NCBI GenBank assembly: GCA_039621445.1
Contig: CP154954.1
Span: forward strand, 24,130,954-24,194,953
Source of the DNA: Euglena gracilis
Lineage: Eukaryota > Euglenida > Euglenophyceae > Euglenales
DNA length: 64,000 nucleotides
Direction: 5' to 3'
Shown: positions 40,726 to 51,288 of the stretch, in pieces
How positions within the stretch are numbered: the stretch's first letter is position 1
Layout of the letters: every line of letters begins with the position of its first letter
Notes under the pieces: generated by a model
Databases searched by the model: none
What the model saw: the letters and a program-made list of their open reading frames with translations, nothing else
Told to the model about the DNA's origin: nothing
Program-made: the position numbers and the translations under genes

Positions 40726-42360
40726 CCTTGACACCACCCCGCACCTGGACGTGAGTCATTTGATGGTCCATGAAACACACACTGGTCTGCTGCAGCCTGA
40801 GCACATCAAGAACGTCTGGAACTTCTACTGCGATGCCGGTGCTGATTATTTGGATGCCGTTGTTGCGCTTCGTAACACTCCTACAGACCACTCTCCAGGG
40901 ACAAACATCTGCGGGTTCTTCCACGCGCAACTGCGCAAGCATCATGGACTGACGGGCCGGAAGGATTTGGACAAAACCGCCATGTGGTTGGACCTGATCG
41001 CGCGCTCGTGGGATTACTCCATCCTGGAGTTCCCAATGACTCCGGCTGTCATGGACACACGAGGCCCTGAACCACAACAGGTGCAACGTCTCCGTACGGT
41101 ACAGCAAACGGAGTTGCTGCAGCGTATGGAATCCCAGTTCCTCAGTGAGGCCCATTCCATGACGAACGAACAGCGGTGGAACACGTACAAGACGTTCCTC
41201 GGTGCTGGTGGCACCTTCCAAATGCCGGATCACACGGTTACCGGACTGGCACAAAGGGGATTCGTCACAAGACGCTCAGCACAAACCAAATTGGGGAAGG
41301 ACGAGCTCAAAGTCATCAAGAAGGCACTCACCTCTTTGGCAGCAAAGGGTTCCTCCCAAAGTTGACAACGTTGTTGGTGATGCTCCAACAACAGCTAGGG
41401 GGAGGGATGGGATTGAATGTCAGGACAAATTTTCTTTCACAACAAATTTCCAGTGTAACAGCCAGATTTCTTGTGTGTGCAAACTGGACTGTTTTATTAA
41501 ATGCTGCAGCTAGCTATGGTCTGGGGGGGGATGTCTGGTCAGCTTTGCCGACATGGTCATGGGAAGATTCCGGAACGTTCCACGCTGGATCGCCATTTGC
41601 AAGCTGGGAAATGCCCGCACTGCGGCATGGGTGACCCGTGTGCTGAGGGCTCTGCTGAAGGGCATGCATCGTGCAGCTCTGCAGCAAGGAACAACCACAG
41701 AAGCCCTGCCGGTTAACTTCAGCCAATTTAAACAGGAGGAGACCACGGCCGAAGAGGCAGACTCCGAGGGGGCTCTGAATCCACTGTCTCCTTGCCAAAC
41801 TAATGCCTCACTATACACTATACACTATACACTATACACACCCCTATCTTCTTTCGGTCACAGGAAACTCAACGGTACAGTCTCCTGGACAATTATGTGC
41901 CACTTGCACAACGGCCGCCGCCGGTGGAGTTGGACGTGTCCCCCCAGCCAGTATTTGCAACCCCAACAGGAAACACTCCAATAAATCTCCTCCTGGAGCG
42001 CCGAAGGCTGCGGGATTTGGTGTCTCAGGACCAGGCGTGTGCTTAGTCGGCTTGCCCCCCCTTCCTCACCCCCCCCGGTCAGTGAGCACAAGCATACACC
42101 GGACGTGATACAACCACTACCTCAACACACTGACAGCGTGCAGGAACAGCAACCCATCCCCCCTCCCAAAAGTGACCGGAAGAAGCGTAAGCAGAAGCGC
42201 CCCGTCAAGGGCTCCCAGGTCTCCTTCAACGGAGTCCATATCCACTGTCCAAATTGCGGTTGGGGGAGTTACTCTCTGTGGGTGGTCATTTCATTCAAAG
42301 CTTTAACACAAGATGAATATGGTAAAAAGCACATGACCACTAATTTTTCGTTTAAATGAG
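40726..42360 (+). pseudogene. DDE transposase-like gene, 3' portion
   Basis: With one copy of CCTTGA removed, the frame ending ASAKGTALDL at 4528 continues here as DTTPHLDVSHLMVHETHTG without a stop, so H inserted into an exon. The main frame runs to a TGA at about 41365 and includes GLLQPEHIKNVWNFYCDAGA and LDAVVALRNTPTDHSPGTNI. Later short frames may be exons: GKCPHCG at about 41610, a Pro-rich piece at 41900-42050, and a basic segment with HIHCPNCGWGSYSLW at 42238-42285. The order fits the C-terminal half of a long transposase-like protein, but exon boundaries are not certain. Confidence 0.5.
41810..41838. repeat. ACTATAC microsatellite
   Basis: Four head-to-tail copies of the heptamer ACTATAC inside the transposase-like gene, probably intronic. 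Confidence 0.8.
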
Positions 42361-42449
42361 GAACACCGGCCGCAGTTGCATCACACCGTTTACCCGTCGA
42401 TTGTTGACGCGTTGTTGGCCAAAATTTGTCCACGCAAACGATTTTGTTA

Positions 42450-42605
42450 TTGGGGAGCTGGGGGAGTGGGGGGTGAGGGGTAGGGGGGTGGGGGAGGGGG
42501 GTGGGGGAGGGGGGGGTCTGGGGGGGAGGGGGCCGGGGGAAGGGGCCCGCCCTCTACCGCCCCCCTCCTCCCTCCCCCATCCCCCTGCCCCCCTCCCCCC
42601 CGGGC
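42450..42605. repeat. G-rich/C-rich mirror palindrome
   Basis: About 100 bases of GGGGGAG/GGGGTG runs on the top strand pass through GGGGCCCGCCC into about 60 bases of CCCCTCC runs. The halves can pair, and the G-rich half could form quadruplexes. No coding sense. Confidence 0.7.
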
Positions 42606-42833
42606 ACACCAGAAGGTTTAACTCTATTCGGTTGCATCTATCTGAGAGCATTTCCCCCCCTCCACTCTGTCGTCTTGTTGCGCGATTGTAGTTTTCTAAT
42701 TGCAGAAGTCCCCTAAGTGTCCCTCCCACCCTCCCTTCATCACCACACACAACTAGCCAACACTCCAGATGTTTCACATGTCTTCTTCTTGTGCGTTGCA
42801 GTGCCTGTAATAAGTAATTCTGTAACTTTTGTT

Positions 42834-43663
42834 GTTCGAATGGGCAGCACCACGCACTGCATGACTACACTCCACCTGTCCCACTCTCGGCCTCTGTACA
42901 AAACTGGTTCCCTGAGCCTCTATGGAGCCTCCCTAAAGCCTCCCCTCCAGGGAGCCTCCCTGGAGGCTGGTTACCTGAGCCTCCCTGGAGCCTCTCTGGA
43001 GCCTCCCCTCGAGAGAGCCTCCCTTGAGGCTGGTTATCTGAGCCTCCCTGGAGCCTCCCTGGAGCCTGCCATCCAGGGAGCCTCCCTGGAGGCTGGTTAC
43101 TGAGCCTCCCTGGAGCCTCCCTGGAGCCTCACTGGAGTGGGGCCTCCCTGGAAGCTGGTTACCTGAGCCTCCCTGGAGCCTCCCTGGAGCCTCCCTGGAG
43201 CCTCCCTGGAGCCTCCCTAGAGCCTCCCTGGAGCCTCCTTGGAGCCTCCCTGAATCCTCCAGTAGGTAACCTCCAGGGCAGGATTCCATTTTTTCGGTAG
43301 AACCGGTGGAGGGGGACGTTGTGTAATTTTTTCTGTTCGAGTCGGCAGCACCACGCACTGCATCACTACACTCCACCTGTCCCACTCTCGGCCTCTGTAC
43401 AAAATTGGTTATATGGGCCTCCCTGGAGCCTCACTGGAGCCTCCCCTCCAGGGTTCCTCCCTGGAGGCTGGTTACCTGAGCCTCCCTGGAGCCTCCCTGG
43501 AGCCTCACTGGAGTGGAGCCTCCATGGAGGCTGGTTACCTAAGCCGCCCTGGAGCCTCCGTTGAGCCTCCCTGGAGCCTCCCTGGATCCTCCCTGGAGCC
43601 TCCAGTAGGTAACCTCTAGGGCAGGATTCCATTTTTGCGGTAGAACCGGTGGAGGGGGACGTG
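42834..43663. repeat. Tandem segmental duplication holding GAGCCTCCCTG arrays
   Basis: Two copies of a roughly 500- and 330-base module, starting at 42834 and 43335. Each begins CAGCACCACGCACTGCAT and CCACCTGTCCCACTCTCGGC, continues into an array of GAGCCTCCCTG units and GAGGCTGGTTACCTGAGCC, and ends with CAGTAGGTAACCTC, GGCAGGATTCCATTTTT and TAGAACCGGTGGAGGGGGAC. The first array is longer. The proteins read across it (EPPWSLPGG or GGSREAPGRLQ) are repeat artefacts. Confidence 0.85.
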
Positions 43664-43875
43664 AGAAATCGGACGTTTTTCGCAGCCCGGACTCACACGA
43701 CACATGAAGGGGGAGGAAGGGAAAAAGAGGGCGGAGCACAAGAAGATGGTGACGTCCTGCTTTACTTTCCCGCTGTTCTGTTCTGGTGTGTTTGTGTGTG
43801 CGCGGTGGATGCTTCTTACTTGCTGCGCCTTTGTGTCCGGAGTTGGCGACGATGAGGCCTCCCCCGACACCTTGG

Positions 43876-44740
43876 CGAAGGTGAACCAGCGTGGCCCCCT
43901 TCTTGATGGTGAGGTAATGTGCAAACCCCTTAGGGCCATAATGTTTTCAATTTTTGGTACGACTCCCAGCCTCAAATAATGGGCCTGAAAAGCTCCAAAT
44001 GTTTTCCGCTGGCCCAGCTGCTGGACTTCTTCCACTGCATACCAGCATTCTTCAACCATAAAACCCCAGGCCGTTTTGGTACTGTGTGGTTTCCAGTGGG
44101 TGGTGTCCCTCTTGCAGAACTTCTTTGGTGAGGGAATTCACTCTGTCTGAGGTCAAAGGTCTTGACCATCCAAAGACCATAACAAATTTTTTGTGTCCAA
44201 CCATGCGGGCCGTCCTTTCCAAATGCCCTTTCAACAAATGCCAGGGGAGTAGGCTTTGTGGCAAACTCAGAATCTCTGCCCACCTGGGGTACTGCCACCC
44301 TTTCCTTTGCAACAAAAATGAAAATTTTCCTCCCACGAAACTGATTTTTCGCTGGGTTCTGGCTCGGTCAACCGCCCTGTGGAGGGCCAACAGCCTCCAG
44401 CAAATTATGAGTTTGCTTCTGAGCTCTTTGAAAGACAATTCAGACAGACGTTTCGAATTGCTACTGATGTTCTCTAGAAATTCAGTGGGGTCCAACAATG
44501 GGCACACCTGCAGACATGGGAATTTAATTTTCTTTTCAATGGAGCCAAAAGAGGGGAGAATCTCAATGAACCAAACCCTGGGAGTAACAAAGCTGCTGCA
44601 TATGCATTTCTTGCAGTGTTGAGGCTGTGAACAGCAAGATCAGGGATAGCCTCGGCCTTCTCGTGGTCTGTGCAGTCCTGCAGGGGCACCGCTTTGTGCA
44701 AAAAGTGGCCCACCAATGCCCTGAAGGCTGAGTCATATCT
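43876..44740 (-). pseudogene. Tyrosine recombinase (YR) gene, frameshifted
   Basis: Three minus-strand frames carry one protein. 44474-44716 has NTARNAYAAALLLPGFGSLR then FSPLLAPLKRKLN, like the N-terminal SAM-type core-binding domain. 44052-44507 has LSELSFKELRSKLIICWRLL then ALHRAVDRAR, the helix with the first catalytic Arg. 43616-44059 gives, after a shift near 44075, a segment with HSTKTAW (the H-x-x-R box, here with Lys) and GQRKTFGAFQAHYLRLG with the candidate nucleophile Tyr at 43976-43978. Such recombinases drive Crypton, DIRS and related elements. No reverse transcriptase is adjacent, so a Crypton-like element or a decayed relative is the better guess. Confidence 0.6.
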
Positions 44741-44823
44741 TTCGACATTTCCCAGTTTTTTTTATGTAAGTGTCGATGCTGGACATCGAAACTTCCTGGG
44801 ATTGTAATATTTGCCTGACACAA

Positions 44824-45557
44824 TCAAGCAGGCCCAATTCCACCTTGGGGGGGGCATATCTTCCCCCCAGCAGTTGGTGAACATACCCCACTGGGGGGGG
44901 GGGGTACCAGCAAAACTTTGCTGCCTGGCTGCCTTATTGACATTAATTGGCGCCACCATGATCTCGAAACCCAGTGGGGTTCAGCATTAATCTCTTGACG
45001 CACTGGGGGATGATATGGAGGGTTTGCATAAACTGAGGGGAGAGCCGACCCGTTAAATCTGCCTTCAGAGCATCCACCAGCAAAGCCCCTTGGTGGGGGT
45101 ATCGAAAAATGAACTTGGGGTTTTTTTGTTGCTGGGTTTGCAAAACATGTCCACCTCTGGGGTGGCTCAAAAGAAAGGCTTTCTCTTGTTTTTGAAAGAT
45201 GGGGGAAGGTTTGTCTGCAGTGGGGAGGTACATGTATGGCTGGGGTGTGTGGGCTTGTTACCTTTTGGGAGGGCCTCCCCCCCAATGGCTGATGTTATCA
45301 TCTTGAATGCAGTGGCATCCACTGGCCTTCAGACTTTGAATCATACACTGGCCTCCATTGGCCTCTTGTTTTTGATTGAAATGGCCTCCAGTGGCCTTGA
45401 GATCTTCATGCTTCCCCCGGCCTCCATTTTGAGTGCCCATTTTGGCCTGGACCCAGTGTCTCACTTTTGAACTTTCTGGCATTGAACTTTTCAAAAGTTC
45501 CAGCACAGCACGAGCAAAGACAGGATTTCCTGAAAGTTCATTCAGTGACTCACGCAA
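44824..45557 (-). other. Frames upstream of the recombinase, unrecognised
   Basis: Overlapping minus-strand frames (44943-45233 with LLVDALKADLTGRLSPQF; 45258-45557 with VLELLKSSMPESSKVRHWVQ). The second is partly repeated at 48096-48179. They may be the N-terminal part of the recombinase element. No known domain; the frames are broken. Confidence 0.35.
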
Positions 45558-45602
45558 TCAGTGTAAGCATTTTGCTCCCTATAAAACAATTGGCGTTCTT
45601 CA
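45437..45602. repeat. 165-bp repeat, copy 1
   Basis: Closely matches 48098-48262: both contain GGCCTGGACCCAGTGTCTCA, CTGGCATTGAACTTTTCAAA and GTAAGCATTTTGCTCCCTA. Same orientation, about 2.66 kb apart. Confidence 0.8.
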
Positions 45603-45979
45603 GGTTTTTGGGGGGGGGCTTTAGTGGAAACACCCCAGAATCACGGTGGATTTGCAACCTTGAAGTAGGAATTGCGGACTGGGCGAATCCTGCACCCCCT
45701 TCCTTCAGAACATTCCTTGGAATGTCATTTGGCATTTCGCAGGTCAAATTTGCCAAGTCGAAATTCCAACCTCGCCCTGATCTGCCCTCCCCCCTCATGT
45801 GCCCAAATTATCACCCCCCCATGGGAAGTCATCCCTGGGCCCTTGGGCGGGGCCAAACAAAGATGTACCTCGGAGGTAATTCGGGCAGTCATGAAAAGGG
45901 GTTCCCGATTTTTGTGCCCAAAATTAGGCAGCCCAAAAAAAGGGACTGTGGGCTAAAATCTGGCCAAGGCGGAAAATCT

Positions 45980-46591
45980 TCAGCTCCAAATGCCTTTATC
46001 CACTGGGCATTTGTGTGCCCCACCGTACTTCTGTGCCCGTGCGGGCAAAACAGAGTACCCCCCCCCATTGTGCCCTGAACCTCCCCCAACTGGGCAATGA
46101 CATCCATCTCTTTGGTGTCTGCCCTGTTTAAGGGTAATTCTGGGCAAATCAAAAGGGGAAAACCCAAAAGCAAAGTACCCCACAGGGCAAATCTCCACAA
46201 ATGGGGCTGGGCAATCACAAACCAAACCAGGAAAATGCTTACACTTGAATTGCAATGAAATCGCAGCAAACAAACAAGGATCAACGCACAGGGAAGGCTT
46301 CAGCGGCTCCTCCTTCTTCCTTTTCTTAGACTGCAATCTTCTGATTCGTTTTTCATTGGATGTCTCCTTTTGTTTCATCTTGTCTTCAGATTGGTTCTGC
46401 CGTTCTTCAGCAGCTTGCACAGCAACTTCCACTCGTGGAATGATTGCAATCTCCTCCACTTCAGCCGCCTGAACACCAACAGATTGCACAGATGAAATTG
46501 TCATGGCAGGGCACTTCTGCTTCTGCAGAACATCCAAAGCCCTGTGTTGTTGGGGCCTGCCCGTGATATTCCATTTTCTCGGGGCCGGCAC
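45980..46591 (-). CDS. Hypothetical basic protein
   Basis: A 203-codon frame with an acidic/glutamine-rich first third, then a strongly basic stretch KRIRRLQSKKRKKEE that looks like a nuclear localisation signal, then a Cys-containing C-terminal part (LCVDPCLF, CKHFPGLVCDCPAPFVEICP). It could belong to the YR element downstream on the same strand, but there is no family match I recognise and it may be fortuitous. Confidence 0.3.
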   Translation of the reverse strand: MPAPRKWNITGRPQQHRALDVLQKQKCPAMTISSVQSVGVQAAEVEEIAIIPRVEVAVQAAEERQNQSEDKMKQKETSNEKRIRRLQSKKRKKEEPLKPSLCVDPCLFAAISLQFKCKHFPGLVCDCPAPFVEICPVGYFAFGFSPFDLPRITLKQGRHQRDGCHCPVGGGSGHNGGGYSVLPARAQKYGGAHKCPVDKGIWS

Positions 46592-47427
46592 GCCTTTGTG
46601 TTGGATCTTTTACCCTGCACGGGGTGTTTTCAATTCCCCTCGCGGCTCGTTTCAACAATTGCATTTTCTTTGGTTTTTTTTGAGGGTTTTTTGGGTGAAA
46701 ACAGGTGGGTTGGCTCAATGACCAATCAGAATTGCGGAGGTCGAGAACAGGATTACAAATCGCCTGTGCACCCGCAGCATGACGAGATCTTTTCGCTAAG
46801 ATCACCCCTCTTACCTGCCCCCGCACCTCGCGCCTTATACTATTCTCTAAGCTCGCCCCTTTTACCTTCCCTCCCTTCACCAGCGTGCAAAGACTGTTGC
46901 CTCTGTACATAGCCTTACTCCCCTGAACTCTTCAAATCCAGTAGGCTGTGCCACTGGTCGGTCAACTGACTCCATCTATCCCTGTTCAGGGCTCTGTCAC
47001 ACCGTCAGTTGGTTCGTTCAAGAAATATCTGGGAACAATTATCTGGAACCAATGATTATCTTACCCTTGGTTTGGACTTTGGTACTTTCTTCCTTTGTGG
47101 TTTGCTTGTATTGTGCTGTGTGATGTGGATTGGGTGGACGGGCCCTTCGTTTCCTACTGCACCAGGTTCGGGTCAGGAGGTGCGCTTGAAGAGGTTGTAT
47201 GGTGGACGTGGCTGGCACTTGGCTTGAGGTCCCTACACGGGGGTTCAGCCCCCCTTCGATTGTGTGCGACTTCTGCACCTCCATGGTGGACGTCCGGTAA
47301 TCCGGTAATCCGTAATCCGGTAATGGTTGAGTCAGTAATTTGTAATTCCTAATAAGATTTTCCTAATCCCAGCTAAGGAGTCATCCGGTTGGGTAGGGTC
47401 AGGTTATGTTGTTTTGGGCACTCAGCA
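46592..47427. other. Non-coding, short TAATCCGG repeat
   Basis: No gene supported. Around 47292-47325 there are four imperfect copies of CCGGTAATC. Confidence 0.5.
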
Positions 47428-47827
47428 ACCACCCCCCCCCCACTTATAAACCCCCCGGGGTTAGAAGGATCCGGTTTGGTTGGTCGGCCGAAGGGGGGGG
47501 GTTAGTAAGTGGGGGGGGTTTATAAGTCCCGGAAATCGTGGTGAAAGTCCGAACCCCCCAAATGGCCCCGAAACCCCCCCAAAATGACAATTTTTGGCAA
47601 ATTTGGTCATAAATGGCATTTTTTTTGATGATGGTCGATCTCAAATAAGGGCCAAAAATCAGTCTTTGGGCGGTTTGCGGCGCAAAAAAATCGTCCCCGG
47701 TGGCTTTGATTTTTCTTCCCCAAAGGGGGGGTTTATAAGTCCCGGTTTGGTTGGTCGGCCCGAGGGGGGGGGGGTTAGTAAGTGGGGGGGGTTAATAAGT
47801 GGGGTGGTTAGTAAGTGGGGGGGGTTA
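47428..47827. repeat. G/C-tract inverted-repeat composite
   Basis: The left end is AACC, a C run, ACTTATAAA and C6; the right end is its inverse, GTTAGTAAGT, G8, TTA. Inside, GGTTTGGTTGGTCGGCC plus a G run plus TTAGTAAGT occurs twice (about 47467 and 47737), as does TTTATAAGTCCCGG. It resembles the small palindrome at 265-370 and may be a MITE family. No coding frame. Confidence 0.55.
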
Positions 47828-48097
47828 CCCCTGACTCACACCTGAAAACATACTCTTGCGACACAGGATGTGCATGGTGATCAGCTTCACCTTCAATCAG
47901 AGTCCTTGGACAGCAGTGGACGCCAATCTGTCAACATCTGCAGCTGCTGGATTGCATCTTCTGTACCCATTCTGTCATGGATGTGGTCCATCTTCCCAGA
48001 CCATCTTTCAGCATCTTTCTGGACAGTTCCTTAATGACATCTGGGCTGACCAAGCCCGGGAGCTGACTGATTGTACAGGGTGTACACTGATTGTTCG

Positions 48098-48262
48098 AGT
48101 GCCCATTATTGGCCTGGACCCAGTGTCTCACTTTTGACCTTTCTGGCATTGAACTTTTCAAAACTTCCAGCACGAGCAAACTGGACTTCTTGAAAGTTCA
48201 AACAGTGACCCACGCATTCAGCGTAAGCATTTTGCTCCCTACAAAACAATTGGCATTCTTCA
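48098..48262. repeat. 165-bp repeat, copy 2
   Basis: Partner of 45437-45602. On the minus strand both encode LKSSMPE(S/R)SKVRHWVQA, so it may be a fragment of a coding exon duplicated with the YR-associated sequence. Confidence 0.75.
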
Positions 48263-48516
48263 GTGGCTTGGGGAACGGTGGTGGGGCGAAACGAGTACAC
48301 CGACCAGTGGCACTGCCTACTGGATTTGTCAGTCTGGGGTTGAGGACAAGTACAGATGGGCTGGGCCCATGGTCCGAGGAGGTGAGAGGGTCAGGAGATC
48401 CCGCAATTGGTCACGAAATGGCCAGGGTGCTAGCGTGCGGTCCTGGGTGAGTGGCGGCTGCCCTGAGGGCGTGCCGGTCCGTACTCTGATGGACTGAGGT
48501 TCCGGGGTGTCAGCCC

Positions 48517-49263
48517 TCAGGCTCCTGCTCGCGGCGTGCTTCGTTTGCGCTGCGTTGGGGTGGCTTTGTGGGCCACCTGCCTCTCGGCTGGTTTTTTGGG
48601 TGATGTGGCGATAGACGGGGATTGCCACGTTTCCGGCGGTGCTTTCATGGAGGTCAACGAAAGTGCTTCGGGCGCAGCATATGCTACACTTGGCGGAGGA
48701 GGGCCAGTGCCAGCATGTGATAGTTTTTGGCCTGTCGTGTGGAGCTTATATCGCCCTGATCCCAGGCGGTGGTCCGTTTCACCATCCTGGTAAGGATCTT
48801 GGCCCTCTCCGGGCCCAGTCCTCGCCACGTGCCCATGGCTAGCTTGGCGAACGACCAGCCGCCGTTGCGACATGGGACTGTCGTATTTGGTGTGCTTGGC
48901 CTGTTCCCGTCTTTTAAAAAAGGTCCTCCGGCGTTCCCTCGAGCCGCTCCTTTCTGCTGCTTGCCAGCCGTGCGCCACGGTGAGGTCAACCGCTGTAGGC
49001 TTACCATCCTGCCACGTGGCGAGTAACAGGTCGGCTGGCCGGAGAGAGGTGTCTGGTTGGTTGGGCACCGGGCCTTCGCGTTGGACAGTTTGGCCGTTTG
49101 CGGACAGAAGGTTAAACGGAGCGTTCTGGACGGCGTTGTGTCTTTTGGCGAAGTTGTTCCGAATGCAGCACATGTCGTGGTCACCGTGCACGTCGGTAAC
49201 GTTCTGGCAGCCCGCACACGTCCCAGCGGAGTCCGCTAGGGGCAGTCACAGCCACCAGTTCAG
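48517..49263 (-). pseudogene. LINE C-terminal CCHC finger and restriction-like endonuclease
   Basis: In phase with the reverse transcriptase frame but separated by a stop at 49456 and a TGA near 49232. It reads GTCAGCQNVTDVHGDHDMCC, a C-x2-C-x8-H-x4-C finger, then FAKRHNAVQNAPFNLL, then RPADLLLATWQDGKPTAVDL. The R-P-A-D and A-x-D strands are the signature of the PD-(D/E)xK-type endonuclease found after the reverse transcriptase in many protist and fungal LINEs. The tail after about 48850 is low-complexity and probably out of frame. Confidence 0.7.
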
Positions 49264-49455
49264 CCCGAGGGGGTAGTCTGCCGCATCGACTCTGATGTGG
49301 AGGGCCTTGTTGGGTGCCACTGCCATCCATCCGTGACCGATGCCATGTGCATGTTCCATTAGGCGCGCCTGGTCTCTTGGTGGTATTCGGTTCAGAAGGC
49401 CATACACCGTGGTGCGGTACAGCTGGGTTTGCCACCATCGCTGCGAAGTGTCATT

Positions 49456-50640
49456 TCAGGAGGCGGAGGCAAAGGACTCGGTGGTCAGCAGCCGTTGGCT
49501 CTCGTGTTGCTGTCGCCCTATCGCGGAGGAGAGGTCATGGCAGGCTGCTGGCATACTCTCTCGGACAGGGCTGCTGCGTATGTGGGGCATGCCACTTTTC
49601 TTGTGTCCGTGGGTGTAGTACTGACACAGAGCCGCAGGGCGGGCAGCGCCCTGACAGGCAGCTGGGATGCGGAGCCCGCATCCCCCATTGGAGAGAGGAA
49701 GGGCCGTTTGCTGTCGTTGTTCTGTGCTGAGCGCCTGCCCAAGGATGTCTTCAAAGGCACCGAAGATAGTCTCCCCGCATCGGGTTACCTCCCCCTGGGC
49801 CCCGTAGGAGTCGGGTGCTCGCCGGAGGTGGTTGACTTTATAACCATCCAGGCAGGACCGGAGGAGGTGATGAGCGAGCTGGGGGTGTGTCACCGAGGTG
49901 ACCAAGTCTGCAGCTTTCTCAATCCTGGCCGTGGCCTCTGCCCAGGCCGCCGCGGTGTGGCCGGTGGTGGTTAGAAAGTCAACCGGGCAACCGAGAACGG
50001 TGATGCCGGAGTCTACGGCCAGGGGCACGTGTTGGAGGTGCTCTCTGTCTGGTATGGCTCCGGCGGCAGGTCCCCAGGCCACGCGTTTGGCCAAGTTCAG
50101 TTGGACCCCCGTTCGTTCGCCCTCCACGCGGAGAAAATCCAGGCATTTCTGTAGCACCGTACGTTCGCCGATCAGTAGCCCGTCGTCGAGGTACCAGGAG
50201 GACCAGAGCAGTTCGGCCGGTTGTGCGATTGTTTCGGCTATGGTGTGTAGCCCAGACGCGAAGCCAACGGGCCCCAGAGGACAACCTTGGTGCGTGCATC
50301 TTGTGGACGACAGCACCCGCCCCTCGCTGAACAAGTGTGCCGGTTGGCCATACGCAAACCGAAAATAGTTGAAAAGGGCGGGTGTGCACGTCTGCGCCTC
50401 TTGGTGTATGACGGTGTGGTCGAGGGTATTGAAGGCGTTCTTCAAATCTACCTGAAGAACCTCCCAGTTCCCCCTGGGGTCCAGCTTCCTGACCAGGTTT
50501 TGGACCGTGATGGCGATGGATTCAGACGCATTGGAGACTCCGACCCCAAATTGGAGGGGGCTTAGCCGAGCTACTTGATCCTTGGCGGCTCCTGTGTGAA
50601 GGAGTGCTTTCCCCACCAATCGGCGAAGGGTTTCGCCCAC
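49456..50640 (-). CDS. LINE reverse transcriptase
   Basis: A 394-codon frame, opening inside the reverse transcriptase at GETLRRLVGK. Motifs follow in order: LSPLQFGVGVSNASESI, then VLQVDLKNAFNTLDH (first catalytic Asp), then HQGCPLGPVGFASGLH, then SSWYLDDGLLIG (YLDD at 50182-50193), then LNLAKRVAWGP. The C-terminal half is the thumb and connection toward the endonuclease. The upstream part is in another frame because of a one-base change in the A-run at about 50665. Catalytic residues are intact. The first codon (GTG) is not a true start. Confidence 0.85.
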   Translation of the reverse strand: MGETLRRLVGKALLHTGAAKDQVARLSPLQFGVGVSNASESIAITVQNLVRKLDPRGNWEVLQVDLKNAFNTLDHTVIHQEAQTCTPALFNYFRFAYGQPAHLFSEGRVLSSTRCTHQGCPLGPVGFASGLHTIAETIAQPAELLWSSWYLDDGLLIGERTVLQKCLDFLRVEGERTGVQLNLAKRVAWGPAAGAIPDREHLQHVPLAVDSGITVLGCPVDFLTTTGHTAAAWAEATARIEKAADLVTSVTHPQLAHHLLRSCLDGYKVNHLRRAPDSYGAQGEVTRCGETIFGAFEDILGQALSTEQRQQTALPLSNGGCGLRIPAACQGAARPAALCQYYTHGHKKSGMPHIRSSPVRESMPAACHDLSSAIGRQQHESQRLLTTESFASAS

Positions 50641-50642
50641 TG

Positions 50643-50905
50643 CGATGGGCCGGACGCCGTCGACTTTTTTTCCGCAAGGGGGTCAGGTTTGCGGAGCACC
50701 AGCTGGGGGCATGCTCTGCGGGCAGGTTGCCTTCCACCCATGCGGCAGCAAGCTGGCCCAGTGCCGTGAGAAGGCGGGCGTCATGGCCAGGGCGGCGGAC
50801 AGCGTCTTGCAAGTGGCATGGGCGCAGGCGTGAGGGGGCGGGGGACGACGTGCGCGGGAAGCGGAGGATGGCTTCACGCAAGAGTTCTTCCCATCGAACA
50901 TAGTG
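50643..50905 (-). pseudogene. LINE, segment just before the reverse transcriptase
   Basis: Reads RWEELLREAILRFPRTSSPA, then SRLRPCHLQDA, then WCSANLTPLRKK, a pattern typical of the region leading into LINE reverse transcriptase finger motifs. It joins the reverse transcriptase frame after a single-base shift in AAAAAA. Confidence 0.7.
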
Positions 50906-51288
50906 GGCATTTTTTAAAAAAAACAACAAAACAACGTGTTTTTTTAAGAAAAACAATAAAAAAACATCAACAAAGACAAAAGGAAAATTTCATTGAAAAG
51001 AACTCGTTATGAAACTCCCAAACCATACTTTGAATCCTACTCAGTTCAAGAACTGCCAAAAATGGTCAAAAACATCCCAAAAAGCAACAAAAATGGAATT
51101 TTATGACTTTTTTCATTTTTTGTGGAAGGAAGTTTTTGGCAGAAATTACCCAGAAGTTGCCAAAATGATTGAAAATGTTCATTCAAAAAATTTTCCATGC
51201 AAAACCCAGTGGGCGTTTTTTTTTAAAAAAAAGCAACGTTAGTATTAAAAAAAAACAAAAAAAACAACGTAAAAAAAAAACAGGCCGG
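50906..51288. other. A/T-rich insertion interrupting the LINE
   Basis: About 380 bases with TTTTTTAAAAAAAACAACAA at one end and TTTTTTTTAAAAAAAAGCAA plus a second A-rich ACAACGT stretch at the other. It interrupts the LINE coding region, whose sense resumes on either side. It is non-coding and does not show intron consensus on the LINE strand that I can support. Confidence 0.6.

Noticed and set aside
42717-43632. Repetitive EPPWSLPGG or GGSREAPGRLQ proteins
   Set aside because: Direct translations of the GAGCCTCCCTG minisatellite on either strand, without flanking coding sequence.
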